Assembly: GCA_027475525.1 (NCBI GenBank)
Contig: JAMWFC010000055.1
Span: forward strand, 2,505,042 to 2,569,041
Direction of reading: 5' to 3'
Length of the DNA stretch: 64,000 nucleotides
Source of the DNA: Macrolepiota albuminosa
Taxonomy: Eukaryota; Basidiomycota; Agaricomycetes; Agaricales; Agaricaceae
This document shows, piece by piece, positions 31,691-41,580 of the stretch. Within the stretch, counting starts at the first letter, position 1. Each line of letters begins with the position of its first letter. A program made the position numbers and the translations under genes. The notes beneath the pieces are model-generated. The model was not told where the DNA came from, did not search any database, and worked only from the letters and a program-made list of their open reading frames with translations.

Positions 31691-34212
31691 AACTTCTATC
31701 ATGACTTACTTTCATTATGTCTTACTGGTTCAAGCATATGTTGTTAAAAAATAGAAAGTTCACATTTATCAAGAAATGATGTTACAATTCCAAGTTATAT
31801 ATATTCTATTAGATTTGTAAACCCAAAAAATAATGCTACAATTCCAAGTTATTTGTACAGTATCAAGTTAGATGCTAAAATATAAAGTTAGTAATAAGTA
31901 GTTAATCAAAAATCACACTTACATTTGTAAACCATTAAGGACTTCTTGATATACAATATTTGCAGTCATTTTTGATGTATTTTCTTCTGACAGAATCACC
32001 TTGATACGATCTCCTGATGTACATCGAGAAAGTGCAACATAGAGTTGGCCATGTGTAAAAACCGGTGATCGAAGGTCCAATCCAACATGCTTGACTGATT
32101 GCCCTTGAGACTTGTTGATAGTCATAGCAAAGGCCAATCGAATTGGAAACTGTCTCCTGCGTAATGGTATGGGCAAATCCTCTTCAGAGGCATCTAGATT
32201 GATCCTTGGAATTAAAACAGTTGAACCTGCAAACTTGGCATCTCCACTGATAATACGACATCTGAGGACTCTAGTGCTGATGTGAGTGACAATCATTCTT
32301 GTTCCATTGCAAAGTCCTTTGGTTGTGTCCAGATTCCTGAGAAGCATGACAGGAACTCCAATCTTCAAAGCCAGTTTAGCCAAAGGCAAACTACTGGCTT
32401 TCAAAGAGTTGAGATATTCCACAGGATATAATGCAAGGCCATCAGGATTCCTGTTATCAGAAAGAACAGAATCTGCACTCTGTAAGATCCTTTCTTCCCC
32501 TGGATACCTCTCTAGAACTTCTGCATTGATCTCCTCTATATCCGAGTTCTTGCCAGAGAGAATAGTCCGGTCCAGGTAATACTGATCATTTTGAGGATGA
32601 CCAATATCAGGATATGTGGAAGAAATCAATCCAGTGATAGAATTGTCATCACAGATCATCCTTTCAGGCAGTTTGACTGTTTCTCCAGGTCCTAGATTTT
32701 TCCCTGCACCAACATCCAACAACCAAGCTGCATGAGCAATATTGTCTACAGTCTGCTCCAACCGCATATTTTGGACCAAGTAATGGACTTGAATATTATC
32801 CCAAAGTCGGCCCCTTTTGAGTGAAGCAGCAATCATCTGCTGTCTGAGTCCATGTGGAACCACTGGAAGAGTTTGCCTAAAGTCCCCTCCAAAAACCACA
32901 GTGACTCCACCAAAGGAAATGTCATTATCGAAGATGTCTCTGAAGCTACGATCGACAGAGTCAATGGCATTTTTGTGTTGCATTGGAACTTCATCCCAAA
33001 TAACAACTTTGGTGCGAAGTATGAGCTGTGATAACTGGGTTCCTCTCTTGATATTGGCAATGGATGTGTCAAGAGCAGGAATGGGAATTTTGAATCTTGA
33101 ATGAGCTGTCCTACCCCCTTCCAACAATAAGGCAGCAATGCCAGATGATGCTACACATAATGCCACATCTCCATGAGAACGAACTGCAGCAGCCAGAGTA
33201 TTGCAGACAAAGGTTTTGCCACATCCTCCAGCACTGTGAATGAATAGCATCCTGCCCAAATTGTTGTTCACAGAATCCATGACAGCATTGAAAGTTTCCA
33301 GTTGTTCCACATTGAACTTGGCTTTGTTTCCCTCCACTCTTTGCTTGAGGTCCTCAACATCATAATTAGTTTCATCTTCCAAAAGTCTATTGCCTAGAAG
33401 ATTGATCAGTATTCAAGTCAATCTCTTATGCAAATGCCAATTACCTGGAACTATATTCCAATTCTGTTGAGCCTCTGGCATGTTGGGAAAGTCTTTCAGA
33501 GTTTTCCCAAAATTCATCAAAGTGTCATTGATGAGATAAAGGCCATAGTCATAGACATCCTCATTGGTAAAGACTCGGTCCCTGTATTGCCTAGTATGTT
33601 CCAATCTGTGTCGAAGATCATCACAGATAGAATGTTTGAATTTGTCCCATAGACCCTCAGGAGTGGCAGGAGCACAGTGGAATAGAATAGTGCAAAACAG
33701 CTGCCTGAGAGCTGATCCTAGTTGGATTGGAGCAGCTTCAGTGAGACACTGCCTCCATTCTGCATCATCCTCCAAAAGACCTAGAGCCTTGCATGCTTCT
33801 TGATAAGTGGGATAGATATGGCCATTGACTGTCCTGAGATCAGCCCATGAAGTTGCATTGGTTACAACAGTCAAGAGCATCCTGAGATAGAACCTTTCTC
33901 CCTGTCTTGGTGAAGCAAAATACATCCTTCCAATTGCTGTCCCTCTCTGCCTCTCCTTCCAACTCCGTTTAGATGCTTCATAGACAAACTTGGTTGGAAA
34001 GTTCTGATAAGTGGTGTTACTATGTCACTATTTTGGTATCTACCTCCGCTAAGTGAATAGCTAAGGAAGTATCTATAAAGACACTCCTCGATAGACCTAG
34101 TAATATATGAAGAGTAAGGTGTAGTAAAAGTGCGAGTGGGGTAGCATCAAAACCCCGTAGGGAAAGCTTGCCACCACTGCGACGAAATACACAACGCTGG
34201 GCAATAACTAAG

Positions 34213-37200
34213 TTAAGTGTGAAGTCCGGAGTCAACTTCATTCGCAACATATCTCTGTACTTGACCCCAGATACGACCAGCAAGCCGAATAGCAGATGTA
34301 TGCCACAGAGAGGCGAAGAACTGGACTAATCGTCTGGTTTCGATGTTGGGCTCCGATCTCGTGTTGCGTTGCAAAAATAAATCGAGTACTTTGGGAATCC
34401 TACCTAAATAGAACTTAGTGTTATGCAACGGCCATACTAAGCTGTGATCAATGAAAAGTGACTTAGCGACAAGCATTAACTTGTTGGCTGTCGCGTTGGA
34501 TATCGAGCCCTTCTCCATGAGTTCTTTGCATCTATTGTCCGTGGTTCGAGAAACCTCCTCCGAGAATTGCCTTCTGAAATCGGAAAATCGGGGACAGACA
34601 ACGAAAATGTGATAGTCGTCTTCATACTCCAATTTGCAACCAAAACGACAAAACGGTACAGGAAGTTTATCTCTTGAGTGGAGGCGTGCAGCAGTCGGGA
34701 GTTGACCAGCTCGCGCGTAAAGTTGTGTAACCGCTGAATAACACGAAATCGCTCGCAGGTACGGAAATTCGGGTGGGGATCCACAATCATATATTAGGCG
34801 TTGAAGTCGTAGTCCCGCACTGAATTCCAGTTCACCAGCGATGTTGATTGCGAGTTTGCGTTCGACGTAGTGTCTGATGTTCGATTCGATCCAGCCATCA
34901 GTGGAATTGTAGGGCGTATAGTCGTCCATGAAGAAAGTTGGGGTCGGAGCGTACGGGGTATTTAGGTTTGTGTGAGCGTTGACCGCGTGTCGATCGGCCG
35001 CCGTATTGAGGATAGAGGGTATTGTATCGTCATTTGCATGTCCCTTAGTATATTTGATAACCGTGAGGGAACCGTGCAATGCGCTCAAAATCCAGCGATA
35101 ATATGATCGTGCATTCATGTGACGGATTTTGCTTTCCATGTTAGTCGTGGTGTGACTGTCGTCGATTAACCTAACAGAGTTAAGATGATCGGTGTGAATT
35201 CGAGCGTCGATTGACTTCTCTCGCGACATGATAATGCCTGTGACTAGCCCAATCAGTTCACCATGAAGAATCGAGATGTTACGACCACTTAGTTTCAGAC
35301 AGACAGTCTTATCACCAGTGACTGCTGCTGTAACGGATTTGTGATCGAATAGACTAGCGGATGCCGGAATCATAGAGCCATCCGTTCCCCATTGATTAGA
35401 GTCATGCACGGCGTCAATTGAGTCGAGCGTACTGTTGGAAATTAGTGCCCGTAAGTAATTTTCCGCAATGACTCGTCTGTGATCTTTGGTGTATAGTAAA
35501 TCAAATTGGCCGGTGTAAAGCGTGCCGATATGAGTGTGTGCAAGTGCTTCTTTAACTATAGTCCAGTTCCGTCTTTGTGCCTCGGACCATCTACCCTCCG
35601 GTATATCACGTACTATGAAAAGTGTAGATTGGTTAGTATCAACAGACCAAAAACCCAGATCTCTCAATTTAGTGAAGCCCATTGAACGAATGGACCTGAT
35701 GGCGTGACCAGTAAGTGCGTTGTCGACATGTGGAACTGATTTAGCAGCGGCCACAACGTGGGATATGGAGCAATTTCCTTCACGGAGAAAACTGACGTCC
35801 GTTTGACGTAACGCAAGTCGCAGGTTAGCGAGATGCTCGTGAGCGATTAGCCAGGCTGAGGGAATAGAACCGAGAAATCTGGAAAAATTACGCTCAAGAC
35901 CCCGACCGTCTAGTGGGTATATACAATTGTTAATGTAACATGTCCAATCGGCCAGCGTAATCTTGGCCATTATCCGATAAGCGGATATGTGATGGTTGAG
36001 GTCCCGTAAGAGTCCGTCAACGGTTATACCGGCATTGATTCGAGCGATCGATGGGAATTCGAAGCCACCTAAATCAAGTGGTAATGTTAGCAAATTTGAT
36101 GATGGACAGAACGGAAATCCTAGAATATCATGCACTCGACGCGTTAGGTGCTGATCGAGTTTGACAGCGTCGGCGTGCAAGACGGGTTGAAGAGATAAGA
36201 GTGCACGGCATTTTGAGATTAAATTCTGAGCTAAAATCTTGCGAATTAGAGTAAATGGTGTTCGGGTGACAAAACTGGGAAACACGAATGAATCAATGAG
36301 ATTGAGTAGCTCGAGATATCGGGACTTCGGATCATCGACCTGTGTGCGTAAAAAATTAAAATCATCAGCGGAAACAGGGATCTCGTGTTCGGAGACGGTC
36401 CATGGATCGACTCCTGGTTCGTTAGTAATGGATGGGAACGATAGCGTGGGGGGTAACTGATTGCTCGGATTCAATATATGTGCTGTCGTTTTCTCCCACG
36501 ATGTCAGCCAGCCATAAGCAAACTGAAAGCGTTCCATCTCTAGAGTGAAGCGTCGTAAAGATCCGTGAGATAGTGCAACAAGATAACTGTCATCCGTTGC
36601 CTCCGTCATGGATAGGATTAGTGTATGATGGTCATCGGGTAAGTGGGGATCTCCATTTGAATAAGACATACTTTTAATAATGACTGCATCGGGATCTAGA
36701 GCAGCTATGTCGTCTAGGTATCTGTGGCCTAGACTAGTGGTGATCGTAGATTTGAAAGGCGATATGGGACCACCTTGCTTGGTCACCCCATCAACGATAA
36801 TTGGTGAGGTGATACCGAAGGCTGTTCTGGGGAGACATTTAACCGCTGATTGAGCTGCCCTGTCTAGATCGCAGATTGAAGAAGGTAGACCGTATGCTTC
36901 ACAAGCATCGTAGAAACCGCATGGTGATAGGTAATCGAAACCCTTCATTTGATCACGTTTTAGCAGGAAAACCGTTTTTTTATTCCGTTTGCTCCAAGTC
37001 TTTAAGCAGGCCAGAAAACTCATAAGATCACGAGTTTGTACTCCTGGCTGAGTTGCAACCTGTGTGTCGGGTATTATGCCTAAACGCGCGGCATAAGGAG
37101 ATAACCTATAATTCAACCAAGTCATTGGCGAGTTAGCCAGAAAATTTGAAATAATTAATCCTCTCCAATTTGAAAGATTTGTTCGTATACCCCTTTTGTG

Positions 37201-40200
37201 AAAATAGGTTAGATGGGCATCTTTCAGATTCCCAGGGAAACGAGCGTTCATGACGGAGTAATTGTGTAGATCTAAAACCAACTGTAAGACCCGGTCGGAT
37301 AGATTCTTGACACACCATTTTTCCCAGCCATCTGGTCCAGGTGAAGGGCGTGGATTCCCTTTCCTCAGCATAGCACGAAAATCTGGCAGGGTCGCCATGA
37401 CAGGCCAAACGAATGGGTCCTCCTTTACTTTATCCCGAACACGAATTACTGATGGAGTAGACAACCATGGCTTAGGTTTGTCGGGAGGTGGTGACCTTTC
37501 GTATAGGTTCAAAAAGTAATTCCTAATAAGCTCCGCAACTCCGCCGGGGTCAGTGACTAACACATCCGGGTCTTGAGGCGAAACCAACGCGGTGGGTAGT
37601 GAAATGAACTTGGACGAGCCTCCTAGAAGTTTTTTCGATGAGCCTCCGGATAGTACGCCAGATATTTTCCCTAAATCTTGACGCTTTGCTCTGTCCCAGA
37701 TTTCCGATTTCCTGGCCGCGTACAGATCACTATAATAGGATTTGCGAATGTTAATAAGATATTTTAGCAAAGAAGGCTCGGAACGAGCGGGTAATAGGCT
37801 ATATTGATGACTTAGCGACTCGTATGCTCTCCTGGATCCGTAAGAGGCATTCATGTTGGTTCCCTTTAATATAGATATGGCTCCGCCTATATGTCGTATT
37901 TTTGAGACAATTTCGCGTATTGCTGGAGATGTAATTTTCTTGTCAGAACGACTAAACACTTTAGTTCTCCCGAAAATTTTAACGGCGGCCTGTTCAATAA
38001 CGTTAGTGAGTTTCAAATAGCGGAAAACGTATGAATCGTCATCGATAATCTCCCTGTTAAAACTATCCGCATCCATGTCCACGAGCCTGTCAACGTGATC
38101 GGAGAATAGCTTAAATTTGTTTTTGTCAGCTTTGGAAGGGTATTTGATCCTCGGAGGAGGCAGTGGACTAAATGCAGAAGACGGTCCGACCGAAGGTGTA
38201 TGTCGTATGTTACCAACTTTAGCTGATAATACTAGTTTCGCTATAATAGATCGGTGGTCAGAGCCAGGAATCCATGTGTGATCTGTGTGGATTTCAAAGT
38301 CAGTCAGATTCTGAGACGATGTTATAACACGGTCAATGATGTTTCCGCCATCTTGTGAGTGCCAAGCACGACTAGTCCAGTTAATAAATCTATTGCAATC
38401 GGGTGTATTCTGCCATAAATCAGTTCCAGAGGTCAAATTTAAAAAATTTAATAAATGTCGCCTGGCCAATAAGTTGTCAGACGCTCTTTCGGCCGAGGAC
38501 ACCGTAGCATTAAGGTCTCCAAACAAAGACCATGAAGTCTTCGTAAGACGCACTAAATCGGTCAGGTGTGGCCAAAAATCCCTGGACAACTCGTCGAGTC
38601 CCGGGTCACATGGTGCGTATACAGCAAATATTCGATGACTAAATGATGATGAATCTGAACATGGGATGACAACATCAGTAACAACCACGCGACCACGAAA
38701 TGTATCATGAGTGAGATTGATTCGTGAAATGACCTGTATGTCTTTTCGTACACCGAGGACGATGCCCCATTTTCCTCGATGAGCTGAACATGGTACCCCA
38801 TTTTCCTCAAAAATTTCGTAATTAGAAATAGGGAGTTTTGAGCCGGCATTCGATCTGGTTTTGGTTTCGGATATCGCGAAAAAATGTGGAGCGATTTTTG
38901 CAATTAATGGACCTATAATGGCCAGCTTGACCGGGCTGACAAGGCCGTTAGCGTTAAGAGCGAGGATGGAGACTTGCGACTGTGACTGAGTCGGCAAGGC
39001 TAACACAACCGGAAGAATGACAGAAAGCAAAAATATATATAACACAAAACGAATTAGACGCAAGACCGAATAAGATTTTTTAGAGAGTGCGAAAGTTGAG
39101 TGTGACGAAGATAACAAAGAATTGTCCGTAAGACAAATGGGTTGATCGATGGTCAGAGTTATGTCTGACGTAGTAGATAGACGCGTAAAACTCGTGATCA
39201 TGGTTGAACATGACGACGTGTACCAAGAAGCGAAAGAAAAAGTCTGTGAATCTGATAGTTTTAAATTTTTTGTACTGATAAACGATGTCCGTGACCAATT
39301 TGAATCAGTCCTATTAACAAGACTCTCTCTCCGTGATATCCGATTGGACTCAGGTATGACCCTTGAGGTCTGAAAATCGACGTAGAGAGGTTCGAAATCA
39401 CAAAATGGAGGTCTGAGTGAACAAGCACTCATATTAACCTCGCCATGAATCATAGCTATACCATGAACGAAACATACCATATCTGCATCCGAATAAGGGA
39501 GTGTGGGTGCAGAAACATTCCGCTCGTCGGGTAAGTCTTCCATGGTTTTCCTTTTCTTTCTCTGTCTAGTCGACGAAGTCGTAGGAGTGCTTTTGGGTGC
39601 TGATCGATGTGGGAGTTCGATGGCAGGAATCGGGAGTGGCTGCGGAGCTGGAAGAGGTTGAGCTGGTGGTGCTCCGATAACGCTTGCAAACTGTTCGGAA
39701 GTGGTTGATAACTCGGCCCTCTTCGCTGCTAGCTCATTAGTCATGGATTCCAGTGCGCTCTGAATCTCCTCCGTCTTTTGTTGACTAGCCGGAAATAGAA
39801 GTGATACTCGCAAACTACCAATTTGAGATTCGAGCTCAATTACTCGGGATCGAATTTTTTCTTCACGACCTTGTACGAGGAGGGCTTGCTGGGTCATGCA
39901 TAATCTCTGGTCCAAGGACAAAACTTGTTCGATGAGTTTTGTTTGCGCGGAGGTGATATCGTCTTGTTTGATCTGAACTGATCGGACCTCGTTTCGAAGT
40001 TCACGAATCTCTGCAGCCATTGTTTTCATCGTGCTACTGATTTGATCCGCGCCCTTCATGACCTGATCCCCGAGAGTCCTACGAGTAGGATTGTCGTTAT
40101 AATCCCATAATTGTCGTGGAGTAGTGATTGATTCGGGAAAAATTTTCCTAAAAGAGTCCTCTGCACGTAGAATTTTGAGTGTATCAGCCCACGTTGCCAT

Positions 40201-41157
40201 AGAAAATATGAACAGATCTGGATTGCGCTCTGTCGTGCGACTTCCTAACCAAGAACCTGGAGCAGTTTTTCTTGCCCATCGCTCGATCCGAGTCTCCATC
40301 TGATCCCAGTCTCTCAAACCTGCTACAACGAGTTCGAATGGTTTCTCAAGGGGAATCTCTTTGAGAGGTTCGATACGAGCTAAGTGTCTGGAAACTTTGG
40401 CGGGTACAGCAAATGTGCCTAGCGCCATAAACTTATCAGCATCTGATGGCAGGAGGAAAGTGACCTGTGGTCCTCCGAAAGAGGCAAAGATGGATGCGAC
40501 TTTGTAACCCTGCTTCTGAATATGATCTTTAATTACGGGAAGATCTGCGGCTGGAATGTCACTACGATCCCTCACGCCCGGATACAGATCGAGAAGTCGG
40601 CACGAAAGTCTCTTATCACTACGCCCCTTTCTACTGGCACTCCATCGTACTTCCCACTCAGGCTTTACCTCGAGGATGGCATCCATGATGACTTCCAGAA
40701 GATCTACACGAGGTTCGGTACAGTTTTCATCTTTGACTTTAACTTCGACATAACATGCAGAGGAAATATTTGATGGTCGATCGTTAAACGGAGTGACCTG
40801 AATTTGAAGCCTACGAAAGTATTCGTACCGCACATCCATACCCAAGTTAAAAAGTAAGTCCTTCACAAGGGCAGTCGGGGTGTCCGATGCGTTATCCGTA
40901 ATACATCCACGAACAATGAGCTGACAGCCTTTAGGAATCTGTGCGGCCGATAGCATCATTTCATCGTCTGAATTGGCGTCAACTTCGGGAGTGGTTGGTC
41001 TCGCTCCAGTTTTCGGAGTACGAGGGGTGAAATTGGGAATTTTAGGTTCGACAGTGGTAGCAGTGGGGGTAGGGGTGGCAGGATATGAGGGATACGAGTA
41101 TGTAGGATATTGGGTGTCAAAAATAGGTGGGGGCGAAGAAATGTCAGAATAAGACAT
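34213..41157 (-). CDS. LINE polyprotein: ORF1-like, endonuclease, RT, RNase H
   Basis: One uninterrupted frame of 2314 codons from ATG. Residues 1-350 are of unknown fold. A coiled coil spans about 360-485 and a basic RQRKKRK lies near 528. About 560-720 is Ser/Thr-rich and ends in a hydrophobic segment (LIRFVLYIFLLSVILPVVLA). The APE-type endonuclease has LNANGL (727), ISETKTR, GDLNA (879) and GSDHR (966). RT has LLKRDQMKGFDYL (about 1402) and TKQGGPISPF. The catalytic box reads EATDDSYLV (about 1522), with Ala in place of the usual aromatic residue. RNase H has GTDGSM (1924), then E, D and TAADRHA. A CCHC-like CRFGC..DYHIFVVC (about 2170) ends it. It would nick target DNA and copy its RNA at the nick. 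Confidence 0.88.
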   Translation of the reverse strand: MSYSDISSPPPIFDTQYPTYSYPSYPATPTPTATTVEPKIPNFTPRTPKTGARPTTPEVDANSDDEMMLSAAQIPKGCQLIVRGCITDNASDTPTALVKDLLFNLGMDVRYEYFRRLQIQVTPFNDRPSNISSACYVEVKVKDENCTEPRVDLLEVIMDAILEVKPEWEVRWSASRKGRSDKRLSCRLLDLYPGVRDRSDIPAADLPVIKDHIQKQGYKVASIFASFGGPQVTFLLPSDADKFMALGTFAVPAKVSRHLARIEPLKEIPLEKPFELVVAGLRDWDQMETRIERWARKTAPGSWLGSRTTERNPDLFIFSMATWADTLKILRAEDSFRKIFPESITTPRQLWDYNDNPTRRTLGDQVMKGADQISSTMKTMAAEIRELRNEVRSVQIKQDDITSAQTKLIEQVLSLDQRLCMTQQALLVQGREEKIRSRVIELESQIGSLRVSLLFPASQQKTEEIQSALESMTNELAAKRAELSTTSEQFASVIGAPPAQPLPAPQPLPIPAIELPHRSAPKSTPTTSSTRQRKKRKTMEDLPDERNVSAPTLPYSDADMVCFVHGIAMIHGEVNMSACSLRPPFCDFEPLYVDFQTSRVIPESNRISRRESLVNRTDSNWSRTSFISTKNLKLSDSQTFSFASWYTSSCSTMITSFTRLSTTSDITLTIDQPICLTDNSLLSSSHSTFALSKKSYSVLRLIRFVLYIFLLSVILPVVLALPTQSQSQVSILALNANGLVSPVKLAIIGPLIAKIAPHFFAISETKTRSNAGSKLPISNYEIFEENGVPCSAHRGKWGIVLGVRKDIQVISRINLTHDTFRGRVVVTDVVIPCSDSSSFSHRIFAVYAPCDPGLDELSRDFWPHLTDLVRLTKTSWSLFGDLNATVSSAERASDNLLARRHLLNFLNLTSGTDLWQNTPDCNRFINWTSRAWHSQDGGNIIDRVITSSQNLTDFEIHTDHTWIPGSDHRSIIAKLVLSAKVGNIRHTPSVGPSSAFSPLPPPRIKYPSKADKNKFKLFSDHVDRLVDMDADSFNREIIDDDSYVFRYLKLTNVIEQAAVKIFGRTKVFSRSDKKITSPAIREIVSKIRHIGGAISILKGTNMNASYGSRRAYESLSHQYSLLPARSEPSLLKYLINIRKSYYSDLYAARKSEIWDRAKRQDLGKISGVLSGGSSKKLLGGSSKFISLPTALVSPQDPDVLVTDPGGVAELIRNYFLNLYERSPPPDKPKPWLSTPSVIRVRDKVKEDPFVWPVMATLPDFRAMLRKGNPRPSPGPDGWEKWCVKNLSDRVLQLVLDLHNYSVMNARFPGNLKDAHLTYFHKRGIRTNLSNWRGLIISNFLANSPMTWLNYRLSPYAARLGIIPDTQVATQPGVQTRDLMSFLACLKTWSKRNKKTVFLLKRDQMKGFDYLSPCGFYDACEAYGLPSSICDLDRAAQSAVKCLPRTAFGITSPIIVDGVTKQGGPISPFKSTITTSLGHRYLDDIAALDPDAVIIKSMSYSNGDPHLPDDHHTLILSMTEATDDSYLVALSHGSLRRFTLEMERFQFAYGWLTSWEKTTAHILNPSNQLPPTLSFPSITNEPGVDPWTVSEHEIPVSADDFNFLRTQVDDPKSRYLELLNLIDSFVFPSFVTRTPFTLIRKILAQNLISKCRALLSLQPVLHADAVKLDQHLTRRVHDILGFPFCPSSNLLTLPLDLGGFEFPSIARINAGITVDGLLRDLNHHISAYRIMAKITLADWTCYINNCIYPLDGRGLERNFSRFLGSIPSAWLIAHEHLANLRLALRQTDVSFLREGNCSISHVVAAAKSVPHVDNALTGHAIRSIRSMGFTKLRDLGFWSVDTNQSTLFIVRDIPEGRWSEAQRRNWTIVKEALAHTHIGTLYTGQFDLLYTKDHRRVIAENYLRALISNSTLDSIDAVHDSNQWGTDGSMIPASASLFDHKSVTAAVTGDKTVCLKLSGRNISILHGELIGLVTGIIMSREKSIDARIHTDHLNSVRLIDDSHTTTNMESKIRHMNARSYYRWILSALHGSLTVIKYTKGHANDDTIPSILNTAADRHAVNAHTNLNTPYAPTPTFFMDDYTPYNSTDGWIESNIRHYVERKLAINIAGELEFSAGLRLQRLIYDCGSPPEFPYLRAISCYSAVTQLYARAGQLPTAARLHSRDKLPVPFCRFGCKLEYEDDYHIFVVCPRFSDFRRQFSEEVSRTTDNRCKELMEKGSISNATANKLMLVAKSLFIDHSLVWPLHNTKFYLGRIPKVLDLFLQRNTRSEPNIETRRLVQFFASLWHTSAIRLAGRIWGQVQRYVANEVDSGLHT

Positions 41158-41413
41158 TGAAGAAGAAGAAAGGTGAGACGAAAAAGTTAAGTTTTAAGGT
41201 TTTTAGTTGTGTTTAGGATTAGATATGAGCACCTCGGTATGAGAGGGTGGGATGAGTAAAGGGTTTTTAAGAAAGTGGCGAGTTGAAAATGGAAAATGGG
41301 AAACGAGAATTTGATTTTGCGAGGAAAAAGTGGAAACGACAAGAAAGTAGACGGAAAATGGTTTTTTAAGAACAGTAGATGGTGTTTGCTTTATGGCTAA
41401 GTGGGTAAAACTG
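41158..41413 (-). promoter_or_regulatory. LINE 5' UTR
   Basis: No ORF. Contains A/G-rich minus-plus stretches and CCACTTATCTTCACAGAGCC-type sequence near its outer end. An internal promoter is expected for LINEs but no specific motif is recognised. Confidence 0.4.
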
Positions 41414-41580
41414 GGCTCTGTGAAGATAAGTGGGTGTTTTTAGGTGGATTTTAGATTGGGGTGGGGTGGGGTGGTGGTGGTTGTTGTTGTGGCTCTGTGA
41501 AGATAAGTGGGTGTTTTTAGGTGGATTTTAGATTGGGGTGGGGTGGGGTGGTGGTGGTTGTTGTTGTTGTTGTTGTTGTT
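41414..41580. repeat. 77-bp duplication plus (GTT)n/GGGGT repeat at LINE 5' end
   Basis: Copies 41414-41490 and 41491-41567, each ending in GGGGTGGGGTGGTGG(TTG)n; the second continues as (GTT)n to 41580. The duplication is probably artefactual; the microsatellite itself seems to be the LINE 5' tip. Confidence 0.8.

Larger units (their letters stand above)
34020..41580 (-). mobile_element. LINE (non-LTR retrotransposon) inserted in H3
   Basis: The Helitron reading frame is cut between the codons flanking GTTA, present at both edges (34016-34019 and 41581-41584), and rejoins exactly as in H1 when the LINE is removed. The 5' end on the minus strand is an (AAC)n tract. The 3' end (ACATAG) has no poly(A). 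The 5' UTR is 41158-41580, including a 77-bp duplication. The 3' UTR is about 190 bp. Confidence 0.85.
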
